Origin: Paralithodes platypus
Lineage: Eukaryota; Arthropoda; Malacostraca; Decapoda; Lithodidae
Assembly: GCA_032716605.1 (NCBI GenBank)
Contig: CM064530.1
Span: forward strand, 8,895,923 to 8,959,922
Direction: 5' to 3'
Length of the DNA: 64,000 bases
The translations under genes were made by a program, and so were the position numbers. Positions 41,171-55,100 of this stretch are shown piece by piece (positions within the stretch are counted from its first letter, which is position 1; each line of letters starts with the position of its first letter). The notes below the pieces were generated by a model. The model worked only from the letters and a program-made list of their open reading frames with translations. It was not told where the DNA came from and did not search any database.

Positions 41171-41415
41171 AATACCCCTACCACCACAGACAAATATCTC
41201 TCCAACACCCTAGCTTCTCCCCTCTCATCATCACTCTTCGAAAAGTAGATACGAGGTGCCGTTTGTAAAGGCTTGTCCCACAATACCTTCACCTGACCTT
41301 AGGATTGCGGTTCAAAGTTCCATTTCCGATCCGAAATTTTGTATTATTATTTTTTTTTTAAATATGTTTCCGGACTAACCTCGAGGATAAATAAAGCCTG
41401 TTTATCGGCTACATG

Positions 41416-41447
<32 letters not shown>

Positions 41448-41506
41448 GGAGTCTTGAATCCGCTATATGATTTTGAATGTTATTGTTGTTTATATGCATA
41501 TTATAT
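41171..41506. other. Spacer with (ATCT)n
   Basis: 'ttccatttccgatccgaaat' and 'ccggactaacctcgag' (41312-41380) recur at 42428-42475, so an unclassified repeat is present. (ATCT)n lies at 41416-41448. Confidence 0.6.
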
Positions 41507-41860
41507 ATAAGGGAGCCCACCTCGTTTTTGTTCTCTTTCTCTACCTCTCTCTTTTGCTTGTATCCATTCGGCCCCATTCAGCCTACTGTTTTAAGACGCT
41601 TACCCCCATCCAGGTGTCAATATTTTCCTGGCGAGCGGAAGCGAGCCAGCATATATATTTTTGTTTTACATCAAGCTAAATTTGTAAATTTTTCGATAGA
41701 AACATTTCTCCGGCGAAGCCGGATTTCTCCATAAAATACTGGCTCGCTATCGCTCGCCAGGAAAAACCGACACCTGGATGGGGATAAACGTCTTCAAACA
41801 GTAGGCTGAATGGGGCCGAATGGATACAAGCCAGGGAAATAGAGAAAAAGAGAGAGAGAG

Positions 41861-41893
<33 letters not shown>

Positions 41894-41907
41894 GTGACCC
41901 TCCTTAA
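41507..41907. mobile_element. Family B foldback MITE
   Basis: The left end is ATAAGGGAG (TTAA decayed), and the right TTAA is at 41904-41907. Arms are 'cttgtatccattcggcccca' and the inverted 'ggccgaatggatacaag'. The core has ggcgagcggaagcgagcc, the AT stem, and the hairpin TCCGGCGAAGCCGGA. A poly-A run (about 41861-41890) sits near the right end. Confidence 0.85.
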
Positions 41908-42056
41908 CGACTTGGAGCTCTTAGATACAAAAATACAGTCATAATGAAAGCGAATATTATCCGATAGTAATAGACTCGATTCCGCTACTCTTTAACTCGG
42001 ATACTGTGACTCCGATAATAATTCGCCGCTAACATGCTCTTCGTGTGACACCGGCT

Positions 42057-42429
42057 TTAAGGGGAGACGGACCTTTTTTCTGGACCCCCTTCTCCCTAAT
42101 GTTTAGCCCTAGTAGTTTTGATATTTTAAGACCATCGTTCCATTTGCTTGGGGATTATATGACCTTTCACCCCATTTCTTTGTCAATAATAGGACCCTTC
42201 GTACCATTTAGTTGTCGATTTTTCTCCTGGCGAGTTATTTCGAGTCTGTAATTTTAGGAGGAATCGGCCTTTGGCCAGGACATTTTTCTACCGAAAAATT
42301 TACAAATCTATCTTGAAGGGGGGTCTAGGGGGTGTTTTTCTAAGCTTGATGGAGGTCTAGGGAGGAAACTAAAACAAATATATGAATATATGAATTAATA
42401 GACCAAACAAACAGCCACTGTCCCCTTAA
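42057..42429 (+). mobile_element. Family A TTAA MITE, complete (long type)
   Basis: TTAA lies at 42057-42060 and 42426-42429. The core is slightly decayed: 'ggcgagttatttcgagtc', 'cggcctttggccagg', 'catttttctaccgaaaaat'. Confidence 0.88.
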
Positions 42430-42609
42430 GTTCCATTTCCGTTCCGAAGTGAATGTGTGTCCGGACTGGCCTCGAGCATACAGGGGGAACAGGAAGAGAG
42501 AGAGAAAGCCAGTGAGAATAGCTCGGGTTGTTCTCTGCGAGGCCGTTTGTGAGTTACTGAATGGATAGGGTGAGAGGCAAAACAATGGATAAAAACAATT
42601 CCATCATAT

Positions 42610-42724
42610 GTGAGAGAGAGAGATACAGAGAGAGAGAGAGAGAGAAACCCGCTCGTGTTATTGGTCATTTCGGCTTTGAACTGTTGGTGATCTTCGGTCT
42701 TCCTACAAACACACACACACACAC
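42610..42724. repeat. (GA)n and (AC)n microsatellites
   Basis: A GA run at 42611-42645 and an AC run at 42708-42723. Confidence 0.9.
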
Positions 42725-42904
42725 TAGCTCAATGGTACCATCCCTGCCTGCAACCTAACAGACCGGGGTTCAAATCTCGCTCAGGTTGATGCATACGTAG
42801 ACCTTGGGTTGATGAAGGTTTTGTGAGACATAGCCGACGGTGCCACTTTACCCTGTCTCATCTGGTCGCTGAATCTCCTGGCCTCGTCCTCTTTGATACT
42901 ATAG
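42724..42904 (+). repeat. tRNA-derived SINE
   Basis: A box TAGCTCAATGG (42724) and B box GGTTCAAATCT (about 42769) are spaced as in a tRNA. A roughly 120-bp body follows ('gtagaccttgggttgatgaa', 'acggtgccactttaccctgt'). The body ends at a family H element. No second copy of the body was found here. Confidence 0.6.
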
Positions 42905-42906
42905 TC

Positions 42907-43105
42907 TATTCGCTGTAAGTAGGCGAAAAATCATAACCTCTATCCTCTGTAACTAAAAAACAACTAGAGTAATCGAGCTAATATGTCTATAATTTGGGAA
43001 GAGTCAGTCAAGGAATAGATGTGGAAATTTACAGCCAATTTGCTCTAGCCCTTTTGAGTTACAGAGGATAGAGGTCATGATTTCTCGCCTACTTACAGCG
43101 AATAC
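42907..43105. mobile_element. Family H foldback MITE, complete
   Basis: Arms 'ttcgctgtaagtaggcgaaa' and (inverted) 'ctcgcctacttacagcgaa' are flanked by TA on each side. The inner blocks 'cctctatcctctgtaact' and 'agttacagaggatagagg' extend the arms to about 50 bp. A TA target duplication would fit a Tc1/mariner-type transposase, which is inference. Confidence 0.8.
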
Positions 43106-43127
43106 ACTATAACAATACTGTTGCTAA

Positions 43128-43171
43128 CAATACTACTACTACTACTACTAATAGTACTACTAACAATGCTT

Positions 43172-43211
<40 letters not shown>
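43128..43211. repeat. (ACT)n microsatellite
   Basis: ACT triplets with a short interruption. Confidence 0.95.
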
Positions 43212-43247
43212 ATGATGATAATGACAATTATAATAATGGCAGTCTGC

Positions 43248-43618
43248 TTAAGGGGAGATAGGCCGTTTTTCAGGACCACTTTCTCTCTCATGTTTAGCCC
43301 CATTAGTTTTCAGATGTTAAGATGTTGGCCCATTAGTTTGGCGATTTTAAGACCTTTCTCCCCATTTCTTCGTCAATATTTAGACCTTTCGTGATATTTA
43401 CGTGTCGATTTTTTCCCTGGCAAACGATAGTGAGCCTGTAATGTTGGAAGAACCGGCCTTCGGCGGAGAAAGTTTTCTACCGAAAAATGTACAAATTAAT
43501 CTAGAAGGGGGATCTAATGGATGTGTTTTTTTTAAATTTGATGGAGGTCTAGGGAGGAAACTAGAAAAATAATGAATACATGCAAAAATCGCCCAAAAAG
43601 TGAACCATCCCCCCTTAA
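43248..43618 (+). mobile_element. Family A TTAA MITE, complete (long type)
   Basis: TTAA lies at 43248-43251 and 43615-43618. 'ggcaaacgatagtgagcc', 'ccggccttcggcgg' and the AT stem ('tttctaccgaaaaatg') are present. The tail 'atttgatggaggtctaggga' and 'cgcccaaaaagtgaacc' identifies it as the sister of 58129-58500. Confidence 0.9.
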
Positions 43619-43874
43619 TGGCCTGTCAATATTGCCACTTCTCTACAAGGAAATGCACTAGCTTTCGCAGAAATGTAATATAGAAGAACAAACCTAAAAG
43701 TTATAAAACAAACTGAGACACATGGCAGTAAATCCCGAGGCGAAACATCCCACCTTCATATTTATTTTAGTTTATTTTCTTTAACTCGGTATTATTACTA
43801 TTTGTAATTTATTTATTCATATATTTTTTTATCTATTTATCTATTTACTTATTATTATTATTATTACTATTATT
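43619..43874. other. Spacer, no gene
   Basis: AT-rich, ending in (TTA)n at 43846-43873. Confidence 0.5.
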
Positions 43875-44300
43875 AGGGGTTCGACCCCTAAGGGGAACCC
43901 CTATTGTAATCATTAAACCCACTTATTCATCCAAATTCTTCTTACACGCCGGTTTTGACGCAATAACTCCAGAACTGCTTTTTGGATCAGGATCAAACTT
44001 TCACAAGAGGTGCGTTTTTGTATTGGGCAACTTTTGATATGCTAAACATCCGGCATGGCGGCCAAACAGGTCCGTGGCAGCCAATATCCCGAAAACTTTG
44101 ACGCCTAAATACCGTCTCTCCCACTCATAGGAAACAATTGGGCTTTGGCATATGGACTCCACAACTAATGCTCCGCAAATGTTATAGAGAAGGTTTTGCT
44201 TTTGCACGTGGGTTTTTTTTCCGGCAATCTTGAAAAAACCTCGAATTCCACTTAAAATTCCCCATCTTGAAAACAACGCCGATGATCAAAGCCATGTTTG
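43875..44300. repeat. Interspersed repeat family F, copy 1
   Basis: It starts with a near-palindrome ('ggggttcgacccctaaggggaacccc'-like, 43875-43902). It shares 'ggttttgacgcaataactcc', 'ttttgtattgggcaactttt' and 'ggcggccaaacaggtccgtgg' with 44871-45040. Coding potential is unclear. It may be an untranslated part of a larger element. Confidence 0.55.
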
Positions 44301-44870
44301 CGTAGTTGGGTGAGGCTCGCGATTCCGAACGTTTTGATACCAAAAGAATATAAATGGGTGGAATGGTTTGGCCGCAGCATTGAAAACTGTCTATTCTTAA
44401 ATGACTTTAAAACCGTATTCACTACCCACACAAAGTTTACCTTCTACAGTCTATATATGCTTCCACCCATCCCCCAGTTTTGCTTAACCCTTGTCTATCG
44501 GGGCCTGACTTAGGGCGGTCAAGAGAACCAAGACATAATTGGCGGGGCCCGACTTAAGTCCAATGCGATGTTGATTCATTATTCAGATCTATAATTTTTC
44601 TTTATTTAACTCTCTCAAAATAGTTCGAGTCCCTACGAATTCCACCAATTATTTAGCCAACTTACCTATACATACCTACCCTACCAAATAATAATGGTAA
44701 TTCAAATTTATTGTTGGTGGATAACAGAGTATTGGCTAAGGTTTTTAACAATTCCTCCCTATGCCAAATGCTTTGTTTAATAACAAAGTTCTAGACCTTC
44801 AAAGTTTTGACAATTTTTGGTGTGGTGTGACTTACCTTTCCTCCTCCCTCAAACAGCAAGCAACATTATC
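44301..44870. other. About 570 bp, nothing recognised
   Basis: AT-rich sequence between the two family F copies. Short frames only. Confidence 0.45.
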
Positions 44871-45040
44871 AGGGGTTCAAGTAGTATTGCACACTTCCAT
44901 AAAAATATATATAGTCCGGTTTTTACACAATAACTCCGGAACCGCTTGTCGGATCGGGACCAAACTTTGACACAAGGTGCATTTTTGTATTGGGCAACTT
45001 TTGATATGATATCCAAATGGTGGCCAGACACGCCCGTGGC
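44871..45040. repeat. Interspersed repeat family F, copy 2
   Basis: 'ggttcaa', 'ggtttttacacaataactcc', 'ggaccaaactttgacacaag' and 'ttttgtattgggcaactttt' parallel copy 1, which is about 930 bp to the left. Confidence 0.6.
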
Positions 45041-45564
45041 AGCCTTTCACACCCAACCCATCTCGTCCTATCTAATTTTATATAAAACTCTATTGTTCTT
45101 GATCCCACTATAGGACTCGGTAGCCTATTCCACATATCTACAACTCTGTTAATAAACGAATAGAGGTAGATCCCTTACACACCCAGTCTCTCTCTGTCGC
45201 TCGTTTGCTTGCACACCGGTACAAATAAGGAAGATCCATTACACATGCAACTAAGATGAACATGGGAATCTGCAGAGAGACAAGTGGCCCACAAAAGGCA
45301 GATCCCTTTCACATCCAACCCATTTCGTCCATATGACTATCGGATTTTATCTTGAAATTCTCTATTGTTCTTGATCCCACTATAGCACTAGGTAGCGTAT
45401 TTCACATATCTACGACTCTGTTACGAGAGAGGCAGATCCCTTACACAGCCAATCTCTCTCTCTTTCTCTCTCTCTTATAGGAAAAACAAAAATTGCTCAC
45501 TGGTGCAAATGAGGCAGATCCTTTACACATGCTACCAAGATGAAAATGGGAGTCTGCAGAGAGC
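45041..45564 (-). mobile_element. LINE C-terminus fragment, 271-bp tandem duplication
   Basis: On the minus strand a frame such as MWNRLPSPIVGSRTIEFYIK (45135-45060) matches the end of CR1-like LINE proteins (compare NRVVNLWNGLPRD at 35.9 kb). The whole stretch occurs twice, 271 bp apart ('ctattgttcttgatcccact' near 45089 and 45360). The second copy ends 'gtctgcagagag' immediately before the 30-bp satellite. Confidence 0.65.
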
Positions 45565-48545
45565 CGACATTACTACCTTATTCCAACATCTGACAGACAT
45601 TACTACCTTATTCCAACACCTGGCAGATATTACTACCTTATTCCAAAATCTGGCAGACATTACTACCACATTCCCAAAACTGGCAGACATTGCTACCATA
45701 TATTCCAACATCTGACAGACTTTACTACCATATTCCAACATCTGGCAGATATTACTACCATATTCCAACATCTGACAGTCATTACTACTTTATTCCAACA
45801 TCTGACAGACATTACTACCATATTCCAACATCTGCCAGACATTACTACATTATTCCAACATCTGCCAGACATTACTACCATATTCCAACCTTTGGCAGAC
45901 ATTACTACCATATTCCAACATCTGACAGACAGGACTACTTATTCCAACCTCTGGCAGACATGACTATCTATTCCAACATCTGACAGACATTACTACCTTA
46001 TTCCAACATCTGATAGACATTACTACATTATTCCAACATCTGGCCAACATTACTACAATATTCCAACATCTGACAGACATTACTACCTTATTCCAACATC
46101 TGATAGACATTACTACATTATTCCAACATCTGGCCAACATTACTACAATATTCCAACATCTGACAGACATTACTACATTATTCCAACATCTGGCCAACAT
46201 TACTACAATATTCCAACATCTGACAGACATTACTACCTTATTCCAACATCTGATAGACATTACTACATTATTCCAACATCTGGCCAACATTACTACAATA
46301 TTCCAACATCTGGCAGACATTACTACCTTATTCCCAAATCTGATTGACATTACTACCTTATTCCAACATCTGCCAGACATTACTACCATATTTCAACATC
46401 TGACAGACATTACTACCATATTCCAACATCTGACAGACATTACTACCATATTCCAACATCTGCCAGACATTACTACATTATTCCGACATCTGGCGGACAT
46501 TACTACCATATTTCAACATCTGACAGACATTACTACCATATTCCAACATATGCCAGACATTACTACATTATTCCAACATCTGGCCGACAATCCTACCATA
46601 TTCCAACATCTGACAGACATTACTACCATATTCAAACATCTGACAGACATTACTACCTTATTCCAACATCTGGCTGACATTACTACCATATTCCAACATC
46701 TGACAGACATTACTACCATATTCCTAAATCTGAGAGACATTACTACCATATTCCAACATCTGACAGACATTACTAGCTTATTCAGCATCTGACAGATATT
46801 ACTACAATTTTCCAACATCTGGCAGACATTAATAGGCCTATCATATTTCAACATCTGACAGACATTGCTACGTACATATTCCAACATCTGGCAGACATTA
46901 ATACCATATTCCTACATCTGGCATACATTACTATCATATTCCAACATCTGGCAGACATTACTACCTTATTCAATCATCTGGCAGACATTACTACCTTATT
47001 CCAACATCTGGCAGACATTACTACCTTATTCAATCATCTGGCAGACATTACTACCTTATTCCAACAGCTGGCAGACATTACTTCCTTATTCCAACATCTG
47101 ACAGACATTACTACCTTATTCCATCATCTGACAGACATTACTGCCTTATTCAAACATCTGCCAGACATTACTACCTTATTCCAACATCTGGCAGACATTA
47201 CTACCTTATTCTAACATCTGACACGCATGACTACCTTATTCCAACATCTGGCAGACATTACTACCATATTCCAACATCTGCCAGACATTACTACATTATT
47301 CCAACATCTGACAGACATTACTACCTTATTCCAACATCTGACAGACATTACTACATTATTCCAACATCTGCCAGACAATACTACATTATTCCAACATCTG
47401 ACAGACATTACTACCTTATTCCAACATCTGCCAGACATTACTACCATATTCCAACATCTGGCAGACATTACTACCTTATTCCAACATCTGGGAGACATTG
47501 TTACCTTATTTCAAAGTCTGGCTGACATTTCTACCTTTTTTCAAAGTCTGGCAGATAGTTCTACAATATTTTAACGTCTGGTAGACATTACTACCTTATT
47601 GCAACATCTGACAGACATTACTACCATATTCCAACATCTGACACACGTTAACCTTATTCCAAATTCTGGCAGACATTACTGCCTGATTGCAACATGTGAC
47701 AGGCATTTCCACAGTATCCTAACATCTGGCAGATATTACTACAATATTCCAACATCTGACAGACATTCCTTCCTTTTTCCAACATCTGGCAGACATTAAT
47801 ACCATATTGCAACAACTAACAGACATTACTACCTTATTCCAACATCTGGCAGACATTACTACCTTATTCCAACATCTGACAGACATGACTACCTTATTCC
47901 AACATCTGACAGACATTACTACCTTATTCCAACATCTGACAGACATTACTACCATATTCCAACATCTGGCAGACTTTACCACCTTATTCCAACATCTGGC
48001 AGACATTGCTACCTTATTTCAACTTCTGGCAGGCATTTACACAATATTTCAACGTCTGGTAGACATTACTACCTTATTGCAAGAATCTGACAGACATTAC
48101 TACCATATTCCAACATCTGACAAACATTACTACCTTATTCCAATGTCTGACAGACATTACTACCATATTCCATCATCTGACAGACATTACTACCATATTC
48201 CAACATCTGACACACGTTAACCATATTCCTAATTCTGGCAGACATTACTGCCTGATTGCAACATATGACAGACATTTCCACAGTATCCTAACATCTGGCA
48301 GATATTACTAGAATATTCTAACATCTGACAGACATTACTTCCTTATTCCAATATCTGGCAGACATTACTATAATATTGCAACATCTGACAGACATTACTA
48401 CCTTATTCCAACATCTGGCAGACATTCGTACCTTATTCCAACATCTGGCAGACATTACTACCTGTTTGAAGCATCTGACTGACAATTTTACATTCCAACA
48501 TCTGGCACACATATTTTCTACAAAATCCGAACACCTGGCAGACAT
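45565..48545 (+). repeat. 30-bp satellite array, left block (~99 units)
   Basis: The unit is ACAGACATTACTACCTTATT CCAACATCTG. Frequent variants are GG for GA in the last triplet, CCATATT or CATTATT for CCTTATT, and 'gccaac'. Because the unit is 30 bp, it reads as a decapeptide repeat (TDITTLFQHL on this strand, MSVRCWNKVV on the other) in any frame lacking stops. The open frames are scattered over different frames and both strands, so I do not call a gene. A 570-bp higher-order segment with 'acacacgttaac' occurs near 47643 and 48212. Confidence 0.97.
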
Positions 48546-49185
48546 TTTTTTTTTTTTTTTTTTTAAGAGACAATGAACGGAGAAAGGAAACACACAGATA
48601 AACAAAAAGGTCCATGTGCCAAAAGGAATCCTCCATTCATAAAATGTTTGTAACAACTGGATTTAAATTTTTGTAGATTGTAAGTTTGTGAAAAGCAACT
48701 CGAGGGAAGTGAATTCCAAAGAGTAGTAGTTCTAGGGATAAATTAATTTTGATAAGCAGAAGTTCTGCATTGTGGAGGAGAAAGTGTAAATTCATGGGCG
48801 CTCTCAGTTGCCCTAGTTCTACGGGGAAAGATGTGGAGAGGCGGCACAATTGAAGCAAGTTCCTCCGAACAATTGCTGTGAAAATATCTGTAGAATAATG
48901 CAAGGGATGCAACGTTTCTTCGTATGGATAATGTAGGAAGGTCCTGTGTGATTGCAGGGTTATTGATTAATCTAATAGCTTTATTTTGAATTTTGTCCAA
49001 CTGCCTCAATGCAACCACTCCACTTCCACTCCACAGAGGTGAACAGTAATCCATCTGAGAACGCACATGACTTTTATATATTACGGCCAACTGCTCGTCA
49101 GTGAAGAATTCTCGAACTCTGTACAGGAGTCACAGTTTTTTAGAGGCATTCTTAGCAATGCTTCTAACATAATGTGTCTACCATA
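48546..49185 (-). mobile_element. 5'-truncated Jockey/I-like LINE inserted in the satellite
   Basis: On the minus strand the protein end is readable: REFFTDEQLAVIYKSHVRSQ, MDYCSPLWSGSG, LDKIQNKAIRLINNPAI, RRNVASLALFYRYF, ELASIVPPL. After a frame change come TTLWNSLPSSCFSQTYNLQK and FIVS. It then ends in a poly(A) tail (poly-T on the plus strand, 48546-48564). ACATT at each edge may be the target duplication. RT catalytic motifs are absent. It is related to the element at 32.5-34.9 kb. Confidence 0.85.
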
Positions 49186-52100
49186 ACATTACTACCATAT
49201 TCCATCATCTGGCAGACATTATTATCATATTCCAACAACTGGCAGACATTAATACCATATTGACACAACTAACAGACATTACTACCATATTCCAACATCT
49301 GGCAGACATTACTACCTTATTCCAACATCTGTCAGACATGACTACCTTATTCCAACATCTGACAGACATTACTACCTTATTCCAACATCTGACAGACATT
49401 TCTACCATATTCCAACACCTGGCAGCCATTACTACCATATTCTAACACCTGACAGACATTACTACCTTATTCCAACATCTGGCAGATATTACTACCATAT
49501 TCCAACAACTGGCGGACATTACTACCTTATTCCTACATCTGGCAGACATGACTACCTTATTCCAACATCTGGCAGACATGAATACCTTATTCCAACATCT
49601 GGCAGACATTACTACCTTATTCCCAAATCTGACAGACATTATTACCATAGTCCAACATCTGGCAGACATTACTACCATAATTATGCCAACATCTAACAGA
49701 CATTACTACCATATTCCAACATTTGACACACATTTATTACTACCATATTCCATCATCTGGCAGACATTACTACCGTATTCCAACATCTGCCAGACATTAA
49801 TACTATATTCCAACATCTGACAGACATTACCACCATATTCAACATCTGACAGACATTACTACCATATTCCAATATCTGGCAGACATTAATAGGCCCGCCC
49901 AATTTCAACATCTGACAGACATTACTACCATATTCCAACATCTGGCAGACATTAATACAATATTCCAACATCTGGCATACATTACTACCATATTCCAACA
50001 TCTGACAGACATTACTACCTTTTTCCAACATCTAACAGACATTATTACCTTATTCCAACATCTGACAGACATTACTACCATATTCCAACATCTGACAGAC
50101 ATTACTACTATATTCCAACATCTGACAGACATTACTACCTTATTCAACATCTGACAGACATTACTACCATATTCCAACTTCTGGCAGATATTAATAGGCC
50201 TACCCTATTTCAACATCTGACAGACATTACTACCATATTCCAACATCTGGCAGACATTAATACCATATTCAAACATCTGGCATACAATATTACCATATTC
50301 CAATATCTGGCAGACATTACTACCTTATTCCAACATCTGGCAGACATTACTACCTTATTCCAACACCTGGCAGACATTACTACCTTTTTCCAACATCTGA
50401 CAGACATGACTACCTTATTCCAACATCTGACAGATATTACTGCCTTATTCCCAAATCTGACAGACATTACTACCGTATTCCAACATCTGGCAGACATTAC
50501 TACGTTATTCCAAACATCTGACAGACATTACAACCATATACCAACATCTGACAGACATTACTACCTTATTCCAACATCTGGCAGACATAACAACCATATT
50601 CCAACATCTGACAGACATTACTACAATATTCCAACATCTGACAGACATTACTAATATATTCCAACATCTGACAGACATTACGACCTTATTCAACATCTGA
50701 CAGACATTACTACCATATTCCAACACCTGGCAGACATTCCTACCATATTCCAACAACTGGCAGACATTGCTACCATATTCCAACATCTGACAGACATTAT
50801 TACCATATTCGAACATCTGGCAGACAATACTACCCAAATCCCAACATCTTACAGACATTACTACCTTATTCCAACATCTGACAGACATTACTACCTTATT
50901 CCAACATCTGGCAGACATTACTACCATATATCAACATCTGACAGACATTACTAACTTATTTCAACATCTGGCAGACATGACTATCTTATTCCAACATCTG
51001 GCAGACTTACTGCCTTATTCCCAAATCTGACAGACATTACTCCCATAGTCCAACATCTGGCAGACATTAATACAATATTCCAACATCTGGCAGACATTAC
51101 TACCATATTCCAACATCTGACAGACATTACTACGTTATTCCGACATCTGACAAACATTACCACCATATTCCAACATCTGGCAGACATTACTACCACATTC
51201 CAACATCTGACAGACATTACTACTATATTCCAACATCTGACAAACATTACTACCTTATTCAACATCTGGCAGACATTACTACCATATTCCAACATCTGAC
51301 AGACATTACTACCATATTCCAACATCTGGCAGGTATTAAGAGGCCTACCCTATTTCAACATCTGACAGACATTACTACCATATTCTAACATCTGGCAGAC
51401 ATTAATACCATATTCCAACATCTGGCAGACAATATTACCATATTCCAATTTCTGGCAGACATTACTACCTTATTCCAACATCTGGCAGACATTACTACCT
51501 TATTCCAACATCTGGCATACATTACTACCTTCTCCCAACATCTGGCAGACATTACTGCCATATTCCTACATCTGACAGACATTACTAATATATTCCAACA
51601 TCTGACAGACATTACGGCCTTATTCAACATCTGACAGACATTACTACCATATTCCAACACCTGGCAGACATTCCTACCTTATTCCAACATCTGGCAGACA
51701 TTGCTACCATATTCCAACAACTGACAGACATTGCTACCATATTCAAACAACTGGCAGACATTGCTACCATATTCCAACATCTGACAGACATTACCACCAT
51801 ATTCCAACATCTGGCAGACATTACTACCACATTCCAACATCTGACAGACATTACTACTATATTCCAACATCTGACAGACATTACTACCTTATTCAACATC
51901 TGGCAGACATTACTACCATATTCCAACATCTGACAGACATTACTACCATATTCCAACATCTGGCAGATATTAATAGGCCTACCCTATTTCAACATCTGAC
52001 AGACATTACTACCATATTCCAACATCTGGCAGACATTAATACCATATTCCAACATATGGCAGACAATATTACCATATTCCTATTTCTGGCAGACATTACT

Positions 52101-55100
52101 ACCTTATTCCAACATCTGGCAGACATTACTACCTTATTCCAACATCTGGCATATATTACTACCTTCTTCCAACATCTGGCAGACATTACTACCATATTCC
52201 TACATCTGACAGACATTACTAATATATTCCAACATCTGACAGACATTACGACCTTATTCAACATCTGACAGACATTACTACCATATTCCAACACCTGGCA
52301 GACATTCCTACCTTATTCCAACATCTGGCAGACATTGCTACCATATTCCAACAACTGACAGACATTGCTACCATATTCCAACAGCTGGCAGACATTGCTA
52401 CCATATTCCAACATCTGACAGACATTACTACCATATTCGAACATCTGGCAGACAATACTACCAAATCCCAACATCTGACAGACATTACTACCTTATTCCA
52501 ACACTTGACAGACATTACTACCTTATTCCAACATCTGACAGACATTACTACCATATTTCAACATCTGACAGACATTACTAACTTATTTCAACATCTGGCA
52601 GACATGACTATCTTATTCCAACATTTGGCAGACTTACTGCCTTATTCCTAAATCTGACAGACATTACTCCCATAGTCCAACATCTGGCAGACATTAATAC
52701 AATATTCCCACATCTACCAGACATTACTACCATATTCCAACATCTGACAGACATTACTACGTTATTCCGACATCTGACAGACATTACCACCATATTCCAA
52801 CATCTGGCAGACATTACTACCACATTCCAACATCTGACAGACATTACTACTATATTCCAACATCTGACAGACATTACTACCTTATTCAACATCTGGCAGA
52901 CATTACTACCATATTCCAACATCTGACAGACATTACTACCATATTCCAACATCTGGCAGATATTAATAGGCCTACCCTATTTCAACATCTGACAGACATT
53001 ATTACCATATTCCAACGTCTGGCAGACATTAATACCATATTCTAACATCTGGCAAACAATATTACCATATTCCAATTTCTGGCAGACATTACTACCTTAT
53101 TCCAACATCTGGCAGACATTACTACCTTATTCCAACATCTGGCATACATTACTACCTTCTTCCAACATCTGGCAGACATTACTACCATATTCCTACATCT
53201 GACAGACAGTACTACCACATTCCAACATCTGAGACATTACTACTTTATTCAAACATCTGACAGACATTACTACCATATACCAACATCTGACAGACATTAC
53301 TACCTTATTCCATCATCTGGCAGACATTACTACCATATTCCAACATCTGACAGATATTACTACCATATTCCAACATCTGGAAGATATTAATAGGCCTACC
53401 CTATTTCAACATCTGACAGACATTACAACCATATTCCAACATCTGGCAGACATTAATACCATATTCCAACATCTGGCAGACAATATTACCATATTCCAAC
53501 ATGTGGCAGACATTACTACCTTATTCGAACATCTGGCAGACATTACTACCTTATTCCAACATCTGGCAGACATTACTACCTTATTCCAACATCTGACAGA
53601 CATTACTACCTTATTCCAACATCTGACAGACATTACGACCTTATTCCAACATCTGACAGGCATTACTACCTTATTCCAACATTTGGCAGACATTACTAGG
53701 TTATTCCAACATCTGACAGACATTACTACCATATACCAACAACTTACAGACAATACCATCTTATTCCAACATTTGGCCGACATTACTACCATATTCCAAC
53801 ATCTGACAGACATTATGACCATATTCCAACATCTGACAGACATTTCTACTATATTCCAACATTTGAAGACATTGCGACCTTATTCAACATCTGACAGACA
53901 TTACTACCATATTCCAACACCTGGCAGACATTCCTACCTTATTGCAACATCTGGCAGACATTGCTACCATATTCCAACAACTGGCAGACTTTGCTACCAT
54001 ATTCCAACATTTGAGACATTACTACCATATTCCAAAATCTGGCAGACATTACTACCAAATTCCAACATCTGACAGACATTTCTACATTATTCCAACATCT
54101 GACAGACATTATTACCTTATTCCAACATCTGGCAGACATTACTACCATATACCAACGTCTGACAGACATTACTACCTTATTCCAACATCTGGCAGACATG
54201 ACTACTTTTTTCCAACGTCTGGCAGACATTACTGACTTATTCCCAAATCTAGCAGACATTACTCCCATAGTCCAACATCTGGCTGACATTACTACCATAT
54301 TCCAACATCTGACAGACATTACTACCATATTCCAACATCTGACGGACATTACTACTTTATTCCAACATCTGACAGACAACATACTCTACGTACTACCATA
54401 TACCAACATCTGAGAGACATTACTACCATATACCAACATCTGACAGACATTACTACCTTATTCCAACATCTGGCAGACATTACTACCATATTCCAACATC
54501 TGACAGACATTACTACCATATTACAACATCTGACAGACATTAATGCTATATTCCAAAATCTGCCAGACATTTCTACCTTATTCAACATCTGACAGACATT
54601 ACTACCATATTCCAACATCTGGTAGATAATTATATGCCTACCCTATTTCAACATCTGACAGACATTACTAACATATTGCAACTTCTGTCAGACATTAACA
54701 CCATATTCCAACATCTGGCAGACAATATTACCATATTCGAACATCTGGCAGATATTACAACTTATTCCAACACCTGGCAGACATTACTACCTTATTCCAA
54801 AATCTGGCAGACATTACTACCTTATTCCAACATCTGACAGACATTACTACCATATTCCAACATCTGACAGATATTACTACCATATTCCAACATCTGACAG
54901 GCATTACTACCATATACCAACATCTGACAGACATAACTACCATATACCAACATCTGACAGACATTACTACCTTATTCCAACATCTGGCAGACATTACTAC
55001 CATATTCCAACATCTGACAGACATTTCTACAATATTCCAACATCTGACAGACATTACTACTATATTCCAACATCTGACAGACATTACTACCTTATTCAAC

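Noticed and set aside
43875..43902. Intrinsic (rho-independent) terminator or stable regulatory hairpin
   Set aside because: It is an imperfect GC-rich palindrome at the edge of interspersed repeat F. There is no gene context, and bacterial-type terminators do not apply.
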